Assembly: GCA_015039365.1 (NCBI GenBank)
Contig: WION01000048.1
Span: 186,001 to 250,000 of the forward strand
Source: Amanita rubescens
Taxonomy: Eukaryota; Basidiomycota; Agaricomycetes; Agaricales; Amanitaceae
Length of the DNA stretch: 64,000 nt
Direction of reading: 5' to 3'
Below, in pieces: positions 46,162-58,417 of the stretch. Within the stretch, counting starts at the first letter, position 1, and the number at the start of each line of letters is the position of its first letter. The translations under genes were made by a program, and so were the position numbers. Below the pieces are notes generated by a model. It did not search any database and was not told the DNA's origin. It saw only the letters and a program-made list of their open reading frames with translations.

Positions 46162-46420
46162 ATGCAGATCACGATATTCACTACCATCATCTTCACATGC
46201 TGTGAGTACCCCTTGCATCCCATACATGGACGTGGCCAATGACATCGAATCTCAGTGATTGGAATATCCTCAGCATCACCACTACCAGTCGTTAACGCTC
46301 CTGTTGCTCAGGTAGGTTTGGGTGACGATCATGTCGTGCTCCAAATACTCAACAATTTTTCTCTAGCCTGTTGCCAGAGACGCATCACCAGAACCAGCCT
46401 GCCGCTGGCACTGCTACTAA
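46162..46420 (+). CDS. Small secreted cysteine-containing peptide, 49 aa
   Basis: Three small exons (46162-46201, 46256-46311, 46367-46420; 150 nt) with standard GT-AG borders in matching phases. The product starts MQITIFTTIIFTCLIGISSA, a clear signal peptide, then a Pro/Val/Ala-rich spacer (SPLPVVNAPVAQPVARDASP), and ends in the compact tail ACRWHCY. The two cysteines three residues apart could pair or hold metal. A TATA box lies about 110 bases upstream. It is too short for routine gene calling. I recognise no named family; the shape (signal, proline-rich spacer, short conserved-looking tail) suits a secreted peptide or a processed precursor. Function unknown. Confidence 0.55.
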
Positions 46421-46900
46421 ACCTCCACCCAAATCCCATGCAGTGACACCCACACATAAATTTATTTATATCAACTTGAATTTGGGCATCGGTTCATCCT
46501 ATCTTATTCGCTGCACTCCAAAGCGCGGCCAGCCCACGCTTTATCACCCTCCTCTTGATGAGATAGGAGAAGCGGTTGCGAGGCAGGCACGCCACACATT
46601 CGTTCACCTCGGGACAACATTTGCGGATCGCTGGACGCCCGACTTGATTGACTCCCAGTATCTGGGACAGAGTAGAACTCCTCTCGCTGACTTTGGCATT
46701 ATATGAGGGAGTCGCTGATACCTTTTGACGGCCAACCAGTTGCTTCATATCCTTACATAAAACACGCAGACATTGATTTAGATTATACACTGCCATCTAC
46801 CCATCTTGCTTATGTTGCCTCTAGACTGTATTGATAGCCATGATATACCTACGTTTGTATCTGACGAAACTTCTTTGAATCTGGATATCATAACGCATCA
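46421..46900. other. Convergent intergenic gap
   Basis: About 480 bases between the peptide gene (+) and an F-box gene (-), expected to hold both 3' flanks. Nothing else supported. Confidence 0.4.
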
Positions 46901-48223
46901 TTAGAGCATGCGTAAGGTATCATCTTCGAACAGATTCCACCAATACTCTTGGTAATTATCCCGAGTGATGGGTGCTACCGTCGAAGACTCGATCAGCGCG
47001 CCACTATTAGTCGCAATTCTGAACAAATCGCTGTCAAACAGTAGCATTTCTACTCTGTAGTCCATCCATTTCCTACGGGAACAGAGGTCACGACACTGGG
47101 CGACAAAGTTTTGTGTAATCGCAGTGCTGCTCTGGCTGTAGGCATCATGGACTGTCTGGATGGCCAAAGTGTGTAAATTAGGCCAGAGTACTGGCATTGA
47201 TGGGTCATCCTGGCGCATGGACATCAGACCTTGGCCACTTTGTTGAGGGTAGAGAAGATGCAGATGGGTGACATTATGAAACGCGGTTGCGAAGTCTTGC
47301 AAATTGGGAAAGTCATGTTTTTGCAGCGTAAGATATCGAAGCGAGGGGAATTTGTTAACGTGGCGGACGTGTGGGCTATATAGAAATGGCTGCAAAGAGA
47401 TGTAAGGTGGACAAGCCAACCACAGAGATTCAAGCTGCGGCGCATCGAGGTCACGTAAAAATGGGATGATGATGGCAGCTGGATCGCAATTGAATTTTAG
47501 GGATCGGAGTGAATTGGAAATAAATGGAACACCCAGTCCTTCTGGGATCGCCAATGAACCGATTGAAAGATGCGCCAGATTGGGTGCCGAACGCATAATT
47601 TCGATAAGTTTAATCGTCAAGGGATCCTGATGCATGTTTTGTGCGAGTATTAACGTTGTGACATTTTGGAGGGGTGGGAGTGAAGGTACAGCGACTAGAA
47701 GATCAACGAGTGAAAGGCGCGGAGCGCCACCTGCAAAGATGGTGTATGATGGGTTTGCCAGTGACCACGGACGAATGTGTCGTGTTGATACAATGCGAAA
47801 GCGCTCCAATACAGGTGCTGCAATATCCTCGAGGTAATGGCTCCATTGTGCCGGTTCACCGCGCATGAGCCAGAAGAAATATTGCACGCGCTCGAAGTGA
47901 GAGTCGGCGAGGAGTCGTATGATAGGAGTACATGGAATTGTGCTAGCCAACCGCTTCTCGTCATCGTACGTGTCAATTCGAACGTCCAAAAGACACGGTT
48001 TTGACCGTTCGAGGTAACTCGGTACCCATTTCATCGAATCATCCGAGTACACGTTTATGTGGGTCCACAACAGTGGTGTTCCGATGACCACTTCTCGCCA
48101 ATGCTGACAGACATGAGAAACCACGACTTCAAGTGGAATTCGATACCGCACGCGCCTCTTTGGACGTGCTTCCAAGACGATGGCTCCGAGGATTTCTGGT
48201 GGCAAAATGGACGCGATGGACAT
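46901..48223 (-). CDS. F-box-like protein, 440 aa, intronless
   Basis: A single open frame from MSIASILPPEILGAIVLEAR at 48223. The F-box-like start (LPPEILGAIVLEA, then VSHVCQHWREVVIGTPLLWT) is followed by EDSMKW-type and leucine-rich segments (LSLVDLLVAVPSLPPLQNVT, APNLAHLSIGSLAIP, LRSLKFNCDPAAI, PQLESLWLACPPY, FPSLRYLTLQKHDFPNL). This is the standard mushroom F-box-like layout of about 440-550 aa. By family it is a predicted SCF substrate receptor; the target is unknown. It is not closely similar to the tandem copies at 13-16.6 kb although the F-box type is the same. Confidence 0.85.
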   Translation of the reverse strand: MSIASILPPEILGAIVLEARPKRRVRYRIPLEVVVSHVCQHWREVVIGTPLLWTHINVYSDDSMKWVPSYLERSKPCLLDVRIDTYDDEKRLASTIPCTPIIRLLADSHFERVQYFFWLMRGEPAQWSHYLEDIAAPVLERFRIVSTRHIRPWSLANPSYTIFAGGAPRLSLVDLLVAVPSLPPLQNVTTLILAQNMHQDPLTIKLIEIMRSAPNLAHLSIGSLAIPEGLGVPFISNSLRSLKFNCDPAAIIIPFLRDLDAPQLESLWLACPPYISLQPFLYSPHVRHVNKFPSLRYLTLQKHDFPNLQDFATAFHNVTHLHLLYPQQSGQGLMSMRQDDPSMPVLWPNLHTLAIQTVHDAYSQSSTAITQNFVAQCRDLCSRRKWMDYRVEMLLFDSDLFRIATNSGALIESSTVAPITRDNYQEYWWNLFEDDTLRML

Positions 48224-48609
48224 GTGGAAGTTCGAAGTTGCTAGTGCGGCTTAACGCATTTGGCATGTTGTAAAATCGGAGCGCTTCAACACCAACGTAA
48301 CGCTGCCATTTGTCCAAATACTAGTGAGCCTCATGCCGATTTGAAAGTCATCTACCGGTTGCCTCCGATTGCTCATACCCTCGTCGACGAACTCTGTGAC
48401 TCATTGACGCCCTCAAATTTCAAGGTAGTATACGTACTACGTACTAACCGTATCGACTAGAGGCTACTATCATGACATACACGCGGACTCTACATTCTAC
48501 ATTTCTAAGATTCGTCATTTACGCAACGTTCAAACGATATCAGTTTATACAAAGCACATTCTAAAACTTAGTAGTTTCGACACAGTAATGTCGGGATTCA
48601 TTGAAATTC
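48224..48609. other. Intergenic gap
   Basis: About 385 bases: the F-box promoter (-) and the 3' flank of the next minus-strand gene. Nothing else seen. Confidence 0.4.
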
Positions 48610-50591
48610 TCACTGTTGTCCGTTAGACTCCCCCCAGACTTTCTTCCCCTTGATCCAAGTGCTAAGTACGTTACCATGCCTATCGAGCACGATAAGATCC
48701 GCATCGGCACCAGGACGCAAGGTTCCTTTCTTGTTCTCAATGTTCAAACATCTGCGGGTCAATGTCAGATTCATCCACATGAAGGCGCAATATAAATTAA
48801 CTGACTTGGCGGGGTTGTAAGTAGCACATTTGATAGCCTCGCTGATTGAGCACCCGGTGAACTTCGTGAAGTTACGAACACACTTGTCAAGGGTAACGAC
48901 ACTAGAATGATAGGTGGGTCAGAGGAAGGCGAATGTAGCAGAATCGCGTTGCTCACCTTCCCGCGAGAGTAGTGGTTCCTTCTAGGTAAAGCTTGTCTCC
49001 TTCCTTGACGTATCGCTTTCCTTCACGCCACTCATACACGCCGTCTTGAAGGTTTGGATCAAGAATTTTCATTGCTGCATGACCCTTACGTGAATAGATG
49101 ATGGAAATTGAAGCATGTAGACTAACCATCTGTAATCAGAATGCACCGTTCAGGGAACGAAGTATACGCTAGCTAATGCAGAGTAAGTGTCAATCGCATA
49201 TTAATACAACGATCCTACCCGAACGGAGTTTGGATGACAATGTATGCCGTCAACAATCAAATCGTAGAATGGTCGCTCAAAGTCCATCGTTCTCGCTTTG
49301 CTTTCCTGGGTATAGTGCTCATTCTTATGATCCTTTTCGCTGGGAATAGGCATAGGTGTTACGACTCCGCTGAGAGCGGGAGCCAACGCTGCAGGGCGTT
49401 CACGGGCGATGTGGGGAGAATGTGGAGGTATCGTGCTCCCGTTCGCAGCTTCTGAAATGCCATTTAAATTTGTCTTGGAAGTGTCAGAAACTTTAATTGG
49501 CGTAAATGTTGAAGAAAGGTAGGGCGAAGCTCCGAGCAAACCAATGATAGACGGATCCCGGTGGTGTAGTTGGGGCATGGCATTGAAAAGATGAGTGATA
49601 AGACGAGCTCCACTTCGAACAGCATCCGTAGCAACTTGTGATGTGGCGACACTAAGCGTTGACGCGTTAGCTGGATTCCCTTTGTTGGCAAATATGCCTT
49701 ACCTGTGGCCAATGGCGAAGAAAATACCCCTCTTCGACAGCTCTGGTATGGTTTCCATAACGCCGCTGATCTCTGGAGCGGCAGTTATAATCCTAACGCC
49801 CGACGCTTGATTTCTAGAAGTCATGTTCCAGTCCTCGGCATCGATCAGATTGCTTGCACCATAAACGTCCTCAAAGGTCTGGATCCCAGCACGCGCAGAC
49901 AAAAGATATGGCGGAGGATGAGCCCCTCGCTTCTCGATATTGAGGAATGGGCCTTCAGCATGCCAGCCAAGGATGCTCGCAGAAGTAGGAGTAGAGAAAG
50001 GTCGCAGCAACTGTAACAACTTGGGATAGAATGACTTGTCCTGTGTCTATTGTATACGCGGTTATTTCGTGTAATGACGGAACATTTGCCATATCTTACA
50101 ATGACCGTTGCAACGAGCCTGCACGACATTAATTCAATGTCCCCATTCACGGCTGAGTTGCACCCACGAAGTTACACCCGTTTCTACGATTCTCTCCGCG
50201 ACAAGTTTCATGCCTTTCCTGTATGCTTCATCATCTCCTTCGTAAACTGAAAAATCGAAACTATATGCGCCGTTCAGTTGCAAATCAATGTATCCAGGAC
50301 TACAAGGTAGTACCTTCGTTAACCGAAACGATTCGCAAAACAATCAGCTATATGCCATACCTGAGGATATTTCCCGCCAGATCGACGATGGTGTCTGGCC
50401 GCTGTTTCCTCAGGTAGAAAGTCCTCTGTTGCACCGCTGGTCAAACACTTTGCAACGCGGAAGCGAGTAAGGCCTACCTGAGCATCTAAGATGACACCCC
50501 GTCGAGCGTCAACCCACAAGTCTTTCTCGATGAGACTGCCGTCTTCCTGAGGGAGCAAACAATTGGTGAAGCACACAAGATCGTTGGGCAT
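48610..50591 (-). CDS. DAC1: N-acetylglucosamine-6-phosphate deacetylase
   Basis: An amidohydrolase that deacetylates GlcNAc-6-phosphate, the second step in using GlcNAc from chitin. Start [20 protein letters not shown] at 50591. Family signatures: [39 protein letters not shown] (metal-binding Glu), [37 protein letters not shown] (His), [14 protein letters not shown] and ILITDAM (catalytic Asp), ending [20 protein letters not shown] and KKVWGES. Several introns break the gene. Between HLFNAM and DGIHCHP there is an insert of about 80 Ser/Pro-rich residues, longer than in bacterial NagA. The C-terminal stop is at 48610-48612. Confidence 0.93.
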
Positions 50592-52786
50592 GGTAGAGTA
50601 TGGAAAGGATCGGGCTCGGGGTGGATTGGTATTTGAATTCTTGGCTTAGTTGGCTATCCTTGTGACCATATGGTTTCATGACCGACTCCATATTATAAGA
50701 CCCGTCTGGTGCCAGCTATTTCGATACTGCCACACGTTCGTCCATAAGGTCGTTTCACCTAGCACGGTCGATTTCCATTCTGTCCATTCTCTATATCACG
50801 AGGCATGTTGTTCCTTGCATGTGAAAGCTTGGAAAACCCAACTTTGGAGGCCGCTGACACACGTTCCACGGCGAGTGCGCGTTGGATATCGGCAAAGTGC
50901 GCATCCGCCACCCGCTCGGAAGGTGCTGGGGTTTGTTGCAACTGCGAGCACTGAGCAGTATTCACATTTCACCCTCTGTTAGTGAAAGTTCGTGGAGAAA
51001 TGGCAGTACGACGAAGGCATGCCGAATTGGATCAACGTCTGCCGCAGCCACGCTGGCCGAGCCCGGACTGGCTTCATCGGGCAGGCTTGCTATAAACACT
51101 GAACAAGGACCCTTACAAGCCCTTACATCTTCCGCCACCAAGTCCCGACTCCTGACTGATACTCGTTCTCACCACTGTTACCTTATCGGTCGTACATTCA
51201 GCATTCTTTGAGCCGTTGATCGCATTGAGTCTTTACTAGTCCTGGATGTGTTTTATCTGGACCCCAAAAATTCGATGGCTCCTTGATTGACCTGAAGAAG
51301 AATTACATCTTGGAAGATTGAATTAAAAAAATCTGGACTTTCTGCGGATAGTATCTGGTACTGCCATTCGGATATGCAAGTGACACTGCACTCGGATGTC
51401 AAAAGCTCATCAAATAATACGCTGCCAAGAATTTCAATCTGCTACGCAGTTCTTCAATGTACACATCCCGCGGACGACAGGCAGAATAATGCTCCGGTAT
51501 TGTTCTCAAAGAAATCATTTCTCCAATGGGCTCGAGTCGGGTGCAAGCCGCATCATGAATTGTTGACATGTAATTCAATGATTTCATTCAACTCGCGCCG
51601 TCTTCCCGAACCTGCCGACTCTCAGATCGTGATTCTTGTATGTCTGCCAGTGCAATGACGTCCCACTCCGGTCTATTCAGGATCAGGGCGAAAAAACAAC
51701 CTATCGGAAGATCTCCATTATTTTCGTCACCAAGACATTTATGAAAAATTAAGCTCGCCTAGGAATGCCTAGTTCGTACCAGCGCCCGGAAATTGCCATT
51801 GCTCTGCCGCGCCAAGTCCATCAGATATCCGACTCGGAACGTCCTGACATGGCTAATGCGCTTGGACCGAGCGCTCCCGCCCCGGGCACGCAATTCTCGG
51901 CAGAACAAAATACTAAATAGTCCAGCTTCTGAAGCCAAGACCGTCGCATCTGGCAATATGTCAGTTTGCCAAGATTCCCAAATTCCCAAGCTCGATGAGT
52001 AATTCGTGCATGATTGATAAAGTCTCCCTCGGTGACAATTTCTCACAAAGATATCGTGTTCTGACTTGCATGCGCATGGGCGGGGTCCAGGTACTTCATG
52101 AAAGCCTTATCCCGGATGCGAACGATTTTGCGCATAGCCGACCCCATCTTGAGAGAGATCCCTGACTCGTTAAACGCCTATCATCTCCATCGGGTAACTT
52201 TCGCTCGCTCCCGCGACGGGATGTCCGTTATCTTTACCTTGTGCCGGGACAGTACATATCTCATTTCAAATCACAAAATAATACATGGGCATAAGCTTCT
52301 TGTGAGTGATGGCTAATCATTGCAGTGAGGGTATGATCGACTAGGTATATCTAGGACGCCATACCGCAAAATGTCCGTACGTATTTACAAATCGCATGGT
52401 CAAAAAAGGGGCGTCTCGGACGTAGGGAGTGTCAAGGGTCCGTTCTATAAGTAAATTACTTTTGAAATAAACGTACAACCCAAAATAAGATATGATTAAA
52501 TGACTTGAGAGAGGGAAGCGAATGGGCGGGAACCAGCGCTTGCGTGGGAGGAGGCGAAAATATTTTTTCCGTTGTTAGTACAGAGGGGCGGACATAAGAC
52601 AGGATGCTAGGGGGACAAGGACGTGGGACTTGACAGTGTCAGCTGAGCCTTCGCGCCGGAAGCTAGCTCAGTATCAGGGGATGAGATAGTGGGATGGGAT
52701 GTTATACAAGTTCCAAAAAGACCAAGTTCCAATTCGGCCGCGCCGAGTGATGAAATGGTTGAGATGATGAGCTTTTTATGGACCAA
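50592..52786. other. Large intergenic gap, 2.2 kb
   Basis: Both strands were read. Several 60-110 codon frames occur (for example minus 50759-50965 and 51399-51587, plus 51374-51658) but none shows a domain or a splice chain I can support. The last 400 bases (about 52400-52786) are GC/AG-rich and likely 3' flank of the bZIP gene. Confidence 0.4.
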
Positions 52787-54663
52787 TCAACAGATCTGGA
52801 CCTCCCATTCCCCGCCCTCACCGCCGGTCACCGGAAGACTCTTGAGAGCTATTCTTACACGACGTGTGGCAGATGTGGGGCTACCCGGGAGTGTGAATTG
52901 TGATCCATAAGCAAGACTCGAGTCGGGGAGTTGCCCGTATTCGATGGGTGACGATAACTGATGGTATTGATGAGATGTCATTGAAGAGACTATCGGAGAC
53001 AGCATGCCGTAGTCGTTTGGCATACCAATACCAAAGAAGGGATCGTCCTTCGATGACGAGATGGAATAAGGCGATGTGAATGTGTTCGATTTGGCAGTTC
53101 CAGACCAAATGTCCGGTTGTCCAGTATTCGGCCTCGAAGAGAGATCCGAGTTGGACGGTGAGCCCGCCTGCCCAACCGATGATGAAGGATGTATCCGAAC
53201 GCGGATTCTGCCGTCTTCCGATGGCGAGGCATCAAACGAAACATCTAGTCCACCGAGGCCTGCAAGTGCTGGGGTATCCACATCTGTAAACTGGAGTTTG
53301 CGAGTTATGGGGATGGGAGCAGAACCGGATTTGATGCGTCGGCGTTCTTCGCTATCCATATCCATTCCAGAATGGGTATTAGCGCGTGTCCAGTCGTAAT
53401 CGTTAGGTAAATAAGAGTTGTAATCATAACTCGACGTCGGGAGCGTGTCGGGAACAGAGAAGCTTGTAGGGACATTGCTTTGCACGGGCATAGAAAGAAG
53501 TGTGGGTAGGGCACAAAGGAGAACCTGCTTACCCGCTCATCAGTTAAGGTGAGTGTCTGTGAAGATTGGACTTACCATGAGGCCCAAACTAGCACCGGAT
53601 CTATGTGGAGAGGGGATATTAGGTATTGTCCGGGACGACGACGACAGAGATAATTGATTATCTGCTGTTTCGACCTTGATAGCTGCATCGTTGCATTTTG
53701 TAGCCAACTCTGCGCTGAGTTCACGCTCTCTATCTTTGGCGGCAGCAAGTTGTGCCCGAAGTTGTTCTATTTCAGAAACCAGTTCGCCGTCATGCTGCTT
53801 CGGATGCGCGCCAGAATTGCCATTTTGAGTGAACGCAAGAAGCCTAGCGTTCTCCTGCTCGAGCTCAGAAACTCGACTGCCAAAAAAGAGAAGATGAATT
53901 AATCCGCGGTTCTAGGTGGAAGCATAATGACAATGACGTACACTTCCATGTTTTCAAACTCTTCGCGTTTCCGCTGCCTGCTAAGGAAGGCAGCAGCACG
54001 GTTCTTGACCAGACGGGCTTCTCGTTTGCTTAGCCCGGTCACGTCAGGGGGGATAAAGTCCTTGGTGCTAATGCGTTCGCCAGAACGGGGCTTCTTAGTA
54101 ACAATAGAGGTTGTTACACCAGCGCGTTTCGTCGCGTGAGATTGAACTTCAAAGGGGTGATGGGCAGCTGACGAGGACACCGAGGAAGAAGAGTGGGGGC
54201 GATCATCCATACTCATTGCAGCGGAAGGAGTTGGAGAAGGGGGCAGCTGTGCTTGTGCCAGTTGAGAATAAGTGAATACCTGGTTGGTCGGAAGGCACAG
54301 CTCCGGTTCGGAAGAATCATCTGGGGTCATTCGTGACTTGAGCATTCTAGGAGCTGGAGATGGAGGGTCTGTACTTGTGGGGGAAGGATAATAAAAGTTG
54401 TAACTAGTAAAAGAGTCGGAGTAAAGGGTCGAGTTTGAGTCCCAGGCTGGGTCTGAAGGTGAGAGTAAAGGTGCATCTGCTGAAATGATCTGAGACATGA
54501 GAAGGGATGGGGAGTCGTCGTCGTGCATAACGGATGGTTTTAAGTGTGGACCAGAGCGCTTCTCCAATGGGAAGTCCGGACTTACATCGCTCATCCCCAT
54601 ACTCACCGACTGCGTACTCAGGTAGCTTCGGACTGTTGCTTCCCTGAGATTCTCCCAATCCAC
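52787..54663 (-). CDS. bZIP transcription factor with predicted membrane segment
   Basis: A 586-aa protein from three exons (54663-53942, 53876-53576, 53524-52787; 1761 nt). A Ser/Pro-rich N-terminal half leads to the basic region LSKREARLVKNRAAAFLSRQ (N-x7-R), KREEFENMEV, and a leucine-zipper stretch (RVSELEQENARLL, VSEIEQLRAQLAAAKDRE). Some 60 residues later a hydrophobic segment GASLGLMVLLCALPTLLSMP appears, encoded across intron 2; the rest is Ser/Pro-rich. A bZIP followed by one membrane helix recalls ER-tethered ATF6/CREB3-type factors, released by proteolysis under ER stress. Alternatively the segment is only a hydrophobic patch. The tethering is inference. Confidence 0.85.
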
Positions 54664-56158
54664 TCACCCCTCCCTTATCCCCGTTCTGTCCGGCTCCTCC
54701 CCTTCGGACTTCGGCGCGCTTTCCACATCTGCCCTCTACCCCCCGAAATCACCTAACTCTTATGTATATACCTTGTTTTTTTCTTTCTTTCTTTCAACTC
54801 GGATACTAGTGCCCCACATTCGTCAATTACCCGATATGTCCCGCTAATCCGAGGACATGATTTCACATCCCTCACAACCGGACAACGTTCCGCAACGACC
54901 CTGGTCACATCCCACCGCGACGCTCCCTCATCAGAAGGGCGGCATCGAAAATCGTGTTTCCGCGGAAAGCTATACTCACAAACGTCTATTTCGCCCCTGA
55001 TGCGTCGACGCTTTTGAACGAACATCAAGTTTACAAGACGGAATGGATGTCTCGCCCCGACATGTCAACATGTCAATTTCATTAAGCGAAACTCAATTAC
55101 TTTCTATACCGAGCGAATCTTCCTTTTGCCGATCAACACCCAGAACACAGGAGAATGTGAGCGATAAAGGCATAATATCACGAGACCCAACTGATTTCCT
55201 ATTTCATAAGTGTCTACTCTCTGCCAATCATTCCTGTGAGATCCGATTGTGCACCGGAACAAGTAAGCTGATTTCTATAATTCTCATCAGTATCGTTTGT
55301 TGCTCACGACAAAAATCCTTGACTCTCGGGAGCGCGGTAACTCAGCGGCCCCGGGCAACAACGGAATAAAGATGGTACGTTACTTCCGCAAATATGTTTT
55401 CTCTAGACGGCCCTCGATACCATCACCCCGATAATCGACAACCGTCGTCGATCAATCATCGGGTGGATCGTTGTGGTGTGGAGACGGGATTGGACGCCCG
55501 TTCGAGTACATCCCAGCAACATACTAACTAATGGTTATTCCACGCGCCGCATCAAGTTTGCGCGATGATCATCGTATTTTCCATCTGTCGTGACTAATAT
55601 AGGCGGTCCATACATTTGAAGTTATCCACCTCTAACAGCCCCGCCTGAGAACGATCAAACGAGCAAAGATAAGTATACTTCCACGGAACATGCTATGGCC
55701 AGTTTTTTGGTTTCACCCCTTTCAACCGTACATCAGTAAAACAGATGCAGGGCACAACCCCATGCGTTTATATCCCGTACCTCTAACCAACTCTAACCAC
55801 CCATAGTCACACGCCTCAACAGTCTTCCGGCGCGGCGATAACAGGATGGGAAGAGGACATCAGATGAGTAGTACTATATCACAAGCGATAAATTTCACTT
55901 TACGGTCATCCGGCGAGATATTATGTCCCAGTTAAGAATAGAATTAGAAGCATCGGATATAGACACTTTTGGCCCCGCACTGTATTAAGTCGGATAGCAT
56001 ATCTTGTCTCGCAAATTCAAACACAACTTTAACCTTCAAATCCTTTCATGTGCTTTACAAAACTCGTTTCGAGTGCTCAGGTGAATTTAGGATCATAATT
56101 TTATTCATAGTATTACAGCAAAGTATAAAATCATTTTTCAACTATTCCCTTTAGGCTT
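54664..56158. other. Large gap, bZIP promoter side
   Basis: About 1.5 kb upstream of the bZIP start. The first 120 bases are pyrimidine-rich (CTTTCTTTCTTTC near 54780). A long upstream region is common for regulatory genes. No supported gene; the 108-codon frame at 55043 has no family features. Confidence 0.4.
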
Positions 56159-58417
56159 TCAAAGTGTATAGTAGAATCCTTCCTTCCCTTCTAATGGTCC
56201 GGCCAACTTTCCCTCTCGCGACAGTCGGTTTAGGCGACGGTAATGGAAGTGGGTTGCGGCAAGGACTATAATAAGAATTCCTTGACATCCCATAGTGGTG
56301 ATCAGCCCTGTCGCGTAACTATGTCAGATCTCCAAAAAATTGCCCCGTAATTTATCTTTACCTGGAATATACCGAGGAGCGTCCTGGTCGCGAAAAGAAG
56401 TACTGGCTAATATCCCTCCGCACCCTGCAAACAAGACAGTCATAGCACTTTGTACCGATCTGACCAGATTATCGCATCAAATTATTTATGTGGGTGCCAG
56501 CATTAGCTCACCTCTTGCTCTGCGTTGCAACATTATTAGATGCCTAGTGTAAAGCTTAAACGAATCAAGGATTTGCAAACGGTTTGTCAAATACTGACAT
56601 ATGCGATGATGCCGGGAAAAGTTCCTATATTTCCAACGTTTAGCACGAAAGTACCTGGATATCGTGTAAGCAGAAATAGAAGCCAGTAATAACGAGACGT
56701 GCCGAAATATCGGGCTGCATTATCCTTCGCAAACGCCGTGATAGCAACGCCTACAAGACAGATTGTGGCTTGTATCAGTATATAGCCCGCCCTGTGCTTG
56801 TTCTTGTCTGACAACCACGAAAAGAACATGGTAGTCAATATCTGTCACGTCAATATTCATTGCGAGGTTGCACGAAAACAAGAGCTGGGTACTAACAGCA
56901 GGTCCATACGGTGGAGCGCTCTAAGGTAGCAAGTTTGTACATCAGAAATATTGAAGTAGTCAGAGAGGCGCACCAAGAGAAGAGCGTTGGAAGTCGGCCA
57001 CCCCATCCCTATCAGAATGATCGAAATGTAATAAGCCAATGCATCTGCGAGACATTTCAGTGCTAAGTACGGATAACACACTTGTGGCTTACATGCGGGC
57101 ATGCTAGCACACATAAACATGATCCCTGGCACAGCGGCAGTAAGCATAGAAATCGCATAGGCTTGCAATGCTATGTACCTGATGCCCATAATGTCCAATC
57201 GCAAAGATGAGTAAAAACCTTTTGGCGAGTTAGAGGATCTGGAATTGAGTCTCCGCGATCCTCTTCAATGCGCTTGAGAACTATGGCAGTTTCCTGGGGA
57301 GTTAAAAAGGTATTTTTGTCCGGGAAGTCCGGTATAAACAACCAAGCAAGGATGCCAAGAAAAAGCGTGACAGCTCCTTCGATGATCTAATGTGTTGCTT
57401 CAATGACAGTTGGCACGAAAAAGAGACAAGCATACAAAGATCCAAGACCAACCAGCGATGCCACGCTTTCCATCTAGTAGACTGAAAACGTATGCAAGGA
57501 TAGGGCTGAAACCCATGGCTGCCACCGCTAACAACCAGAATATGGCCAATCTTAGATGACATTGATCAGGGATGTCAATATCGAAGCTTGACTATACATG
57601 CACGTACCGTTTCTGCACCTCATGACGCTTGTACCTATGGTTTTGCAAAAATTATAAAATTTACTGTGGTGTCAATGCAGACTAACCATGTGGATATTAC
57701 AAAAATCATGGCAGGGAAATACGACGCCTATCATTGCTATCAATAATGGCTCGGAAATAACAAAACGCATATTGATGTTACCTCGCAAGCACCGAGTAAG
57801 ACGCGGCATACAGCGAGATCGCCCCATTTAGGGACAAATCCCATTCCCAACTGTACGGCGCCCCAACCAACGACGGAAAACCCTATTACATTCCTGACCC
57901 CGAAGCGCCTAAGGATCAGGTTACCAGGTAGTTGACTGGAATATAGAAATCAAGTAAGGAACATCAGAAGTTTTTTTTACGTACAGTAACACATAAGGAA
58001 TAAAATAAACACAAGTGACGATGGTATACCTGGAATGAATATCAAGTTGCTGTAACCAGAGTATTCAGAGTCGCTTTGAGTAGAAGAAAAGGAAATGCCA
58101 CCTACAAGGTCCCTCCCCATCCCCGCGGTATTTGCTGCACCAAGATTGACTCTGTCAATCAATGCAAACGAGTATATAGTGGCAAGCAAAGGAAGAATGC
58201 GCCAGTCGACGAATCGACTATACAACAAACATGTTCAGTGTAATGAAACTTGGGAGTATAAAACGAACATAATTCTTTCCTCCAGAGTCTTGTCATCTTC
58301 GCTGGACTCGACCTTGGAAAATGAATCGCGAGATGTTCCTTTTGTGTCGGTGTCGGGAAAAGTGGGATGGTCAATCATAGTTGCCAATGCAGTCACGCTA
58401 TTCAATAAGTGGGGCAA
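56159..58417 (-). CDS. MFS transporter, nicotinate/allantoate permease type (1)
   Basis: Start near 58417 or the in-frame Met at MIDHPTFPDTDT (58381 region); many introns. Family marks: DWRILPLLATIYSFALIDRV followed by NLGAANTAGMGRDL (helix 1), the GVRNVIGFSVVGWGAVQLGM-like helix, WSWIFEG, RIEEDRGDSIPDPLT in the central loop, GYIALQAYAISML, WLSDKNKHRAGYILIQATIC and CGGILASTSFRDQDAPRYIP, ending LSREGKLAGPLEGKEGFYYT. These match the anion:cation symporter branch (Dal5 allantoate, Tna1 nicotinate, vitamin and oligopeptide carriers). The substrate cannot be read from sequence. A tandem paralogue lies 900 bp upstream. The exact start is uncertain. Confidence 0.82.

Noticed and set aside
50592..52786. 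Several 60-110 codon open frames on both strands (for example minus 50759-50965, minus 51399-51587, plus 51374-51658).
   Set aside because: No domain motifs, no matching splice chain, and no consistent frame over more than one piece.
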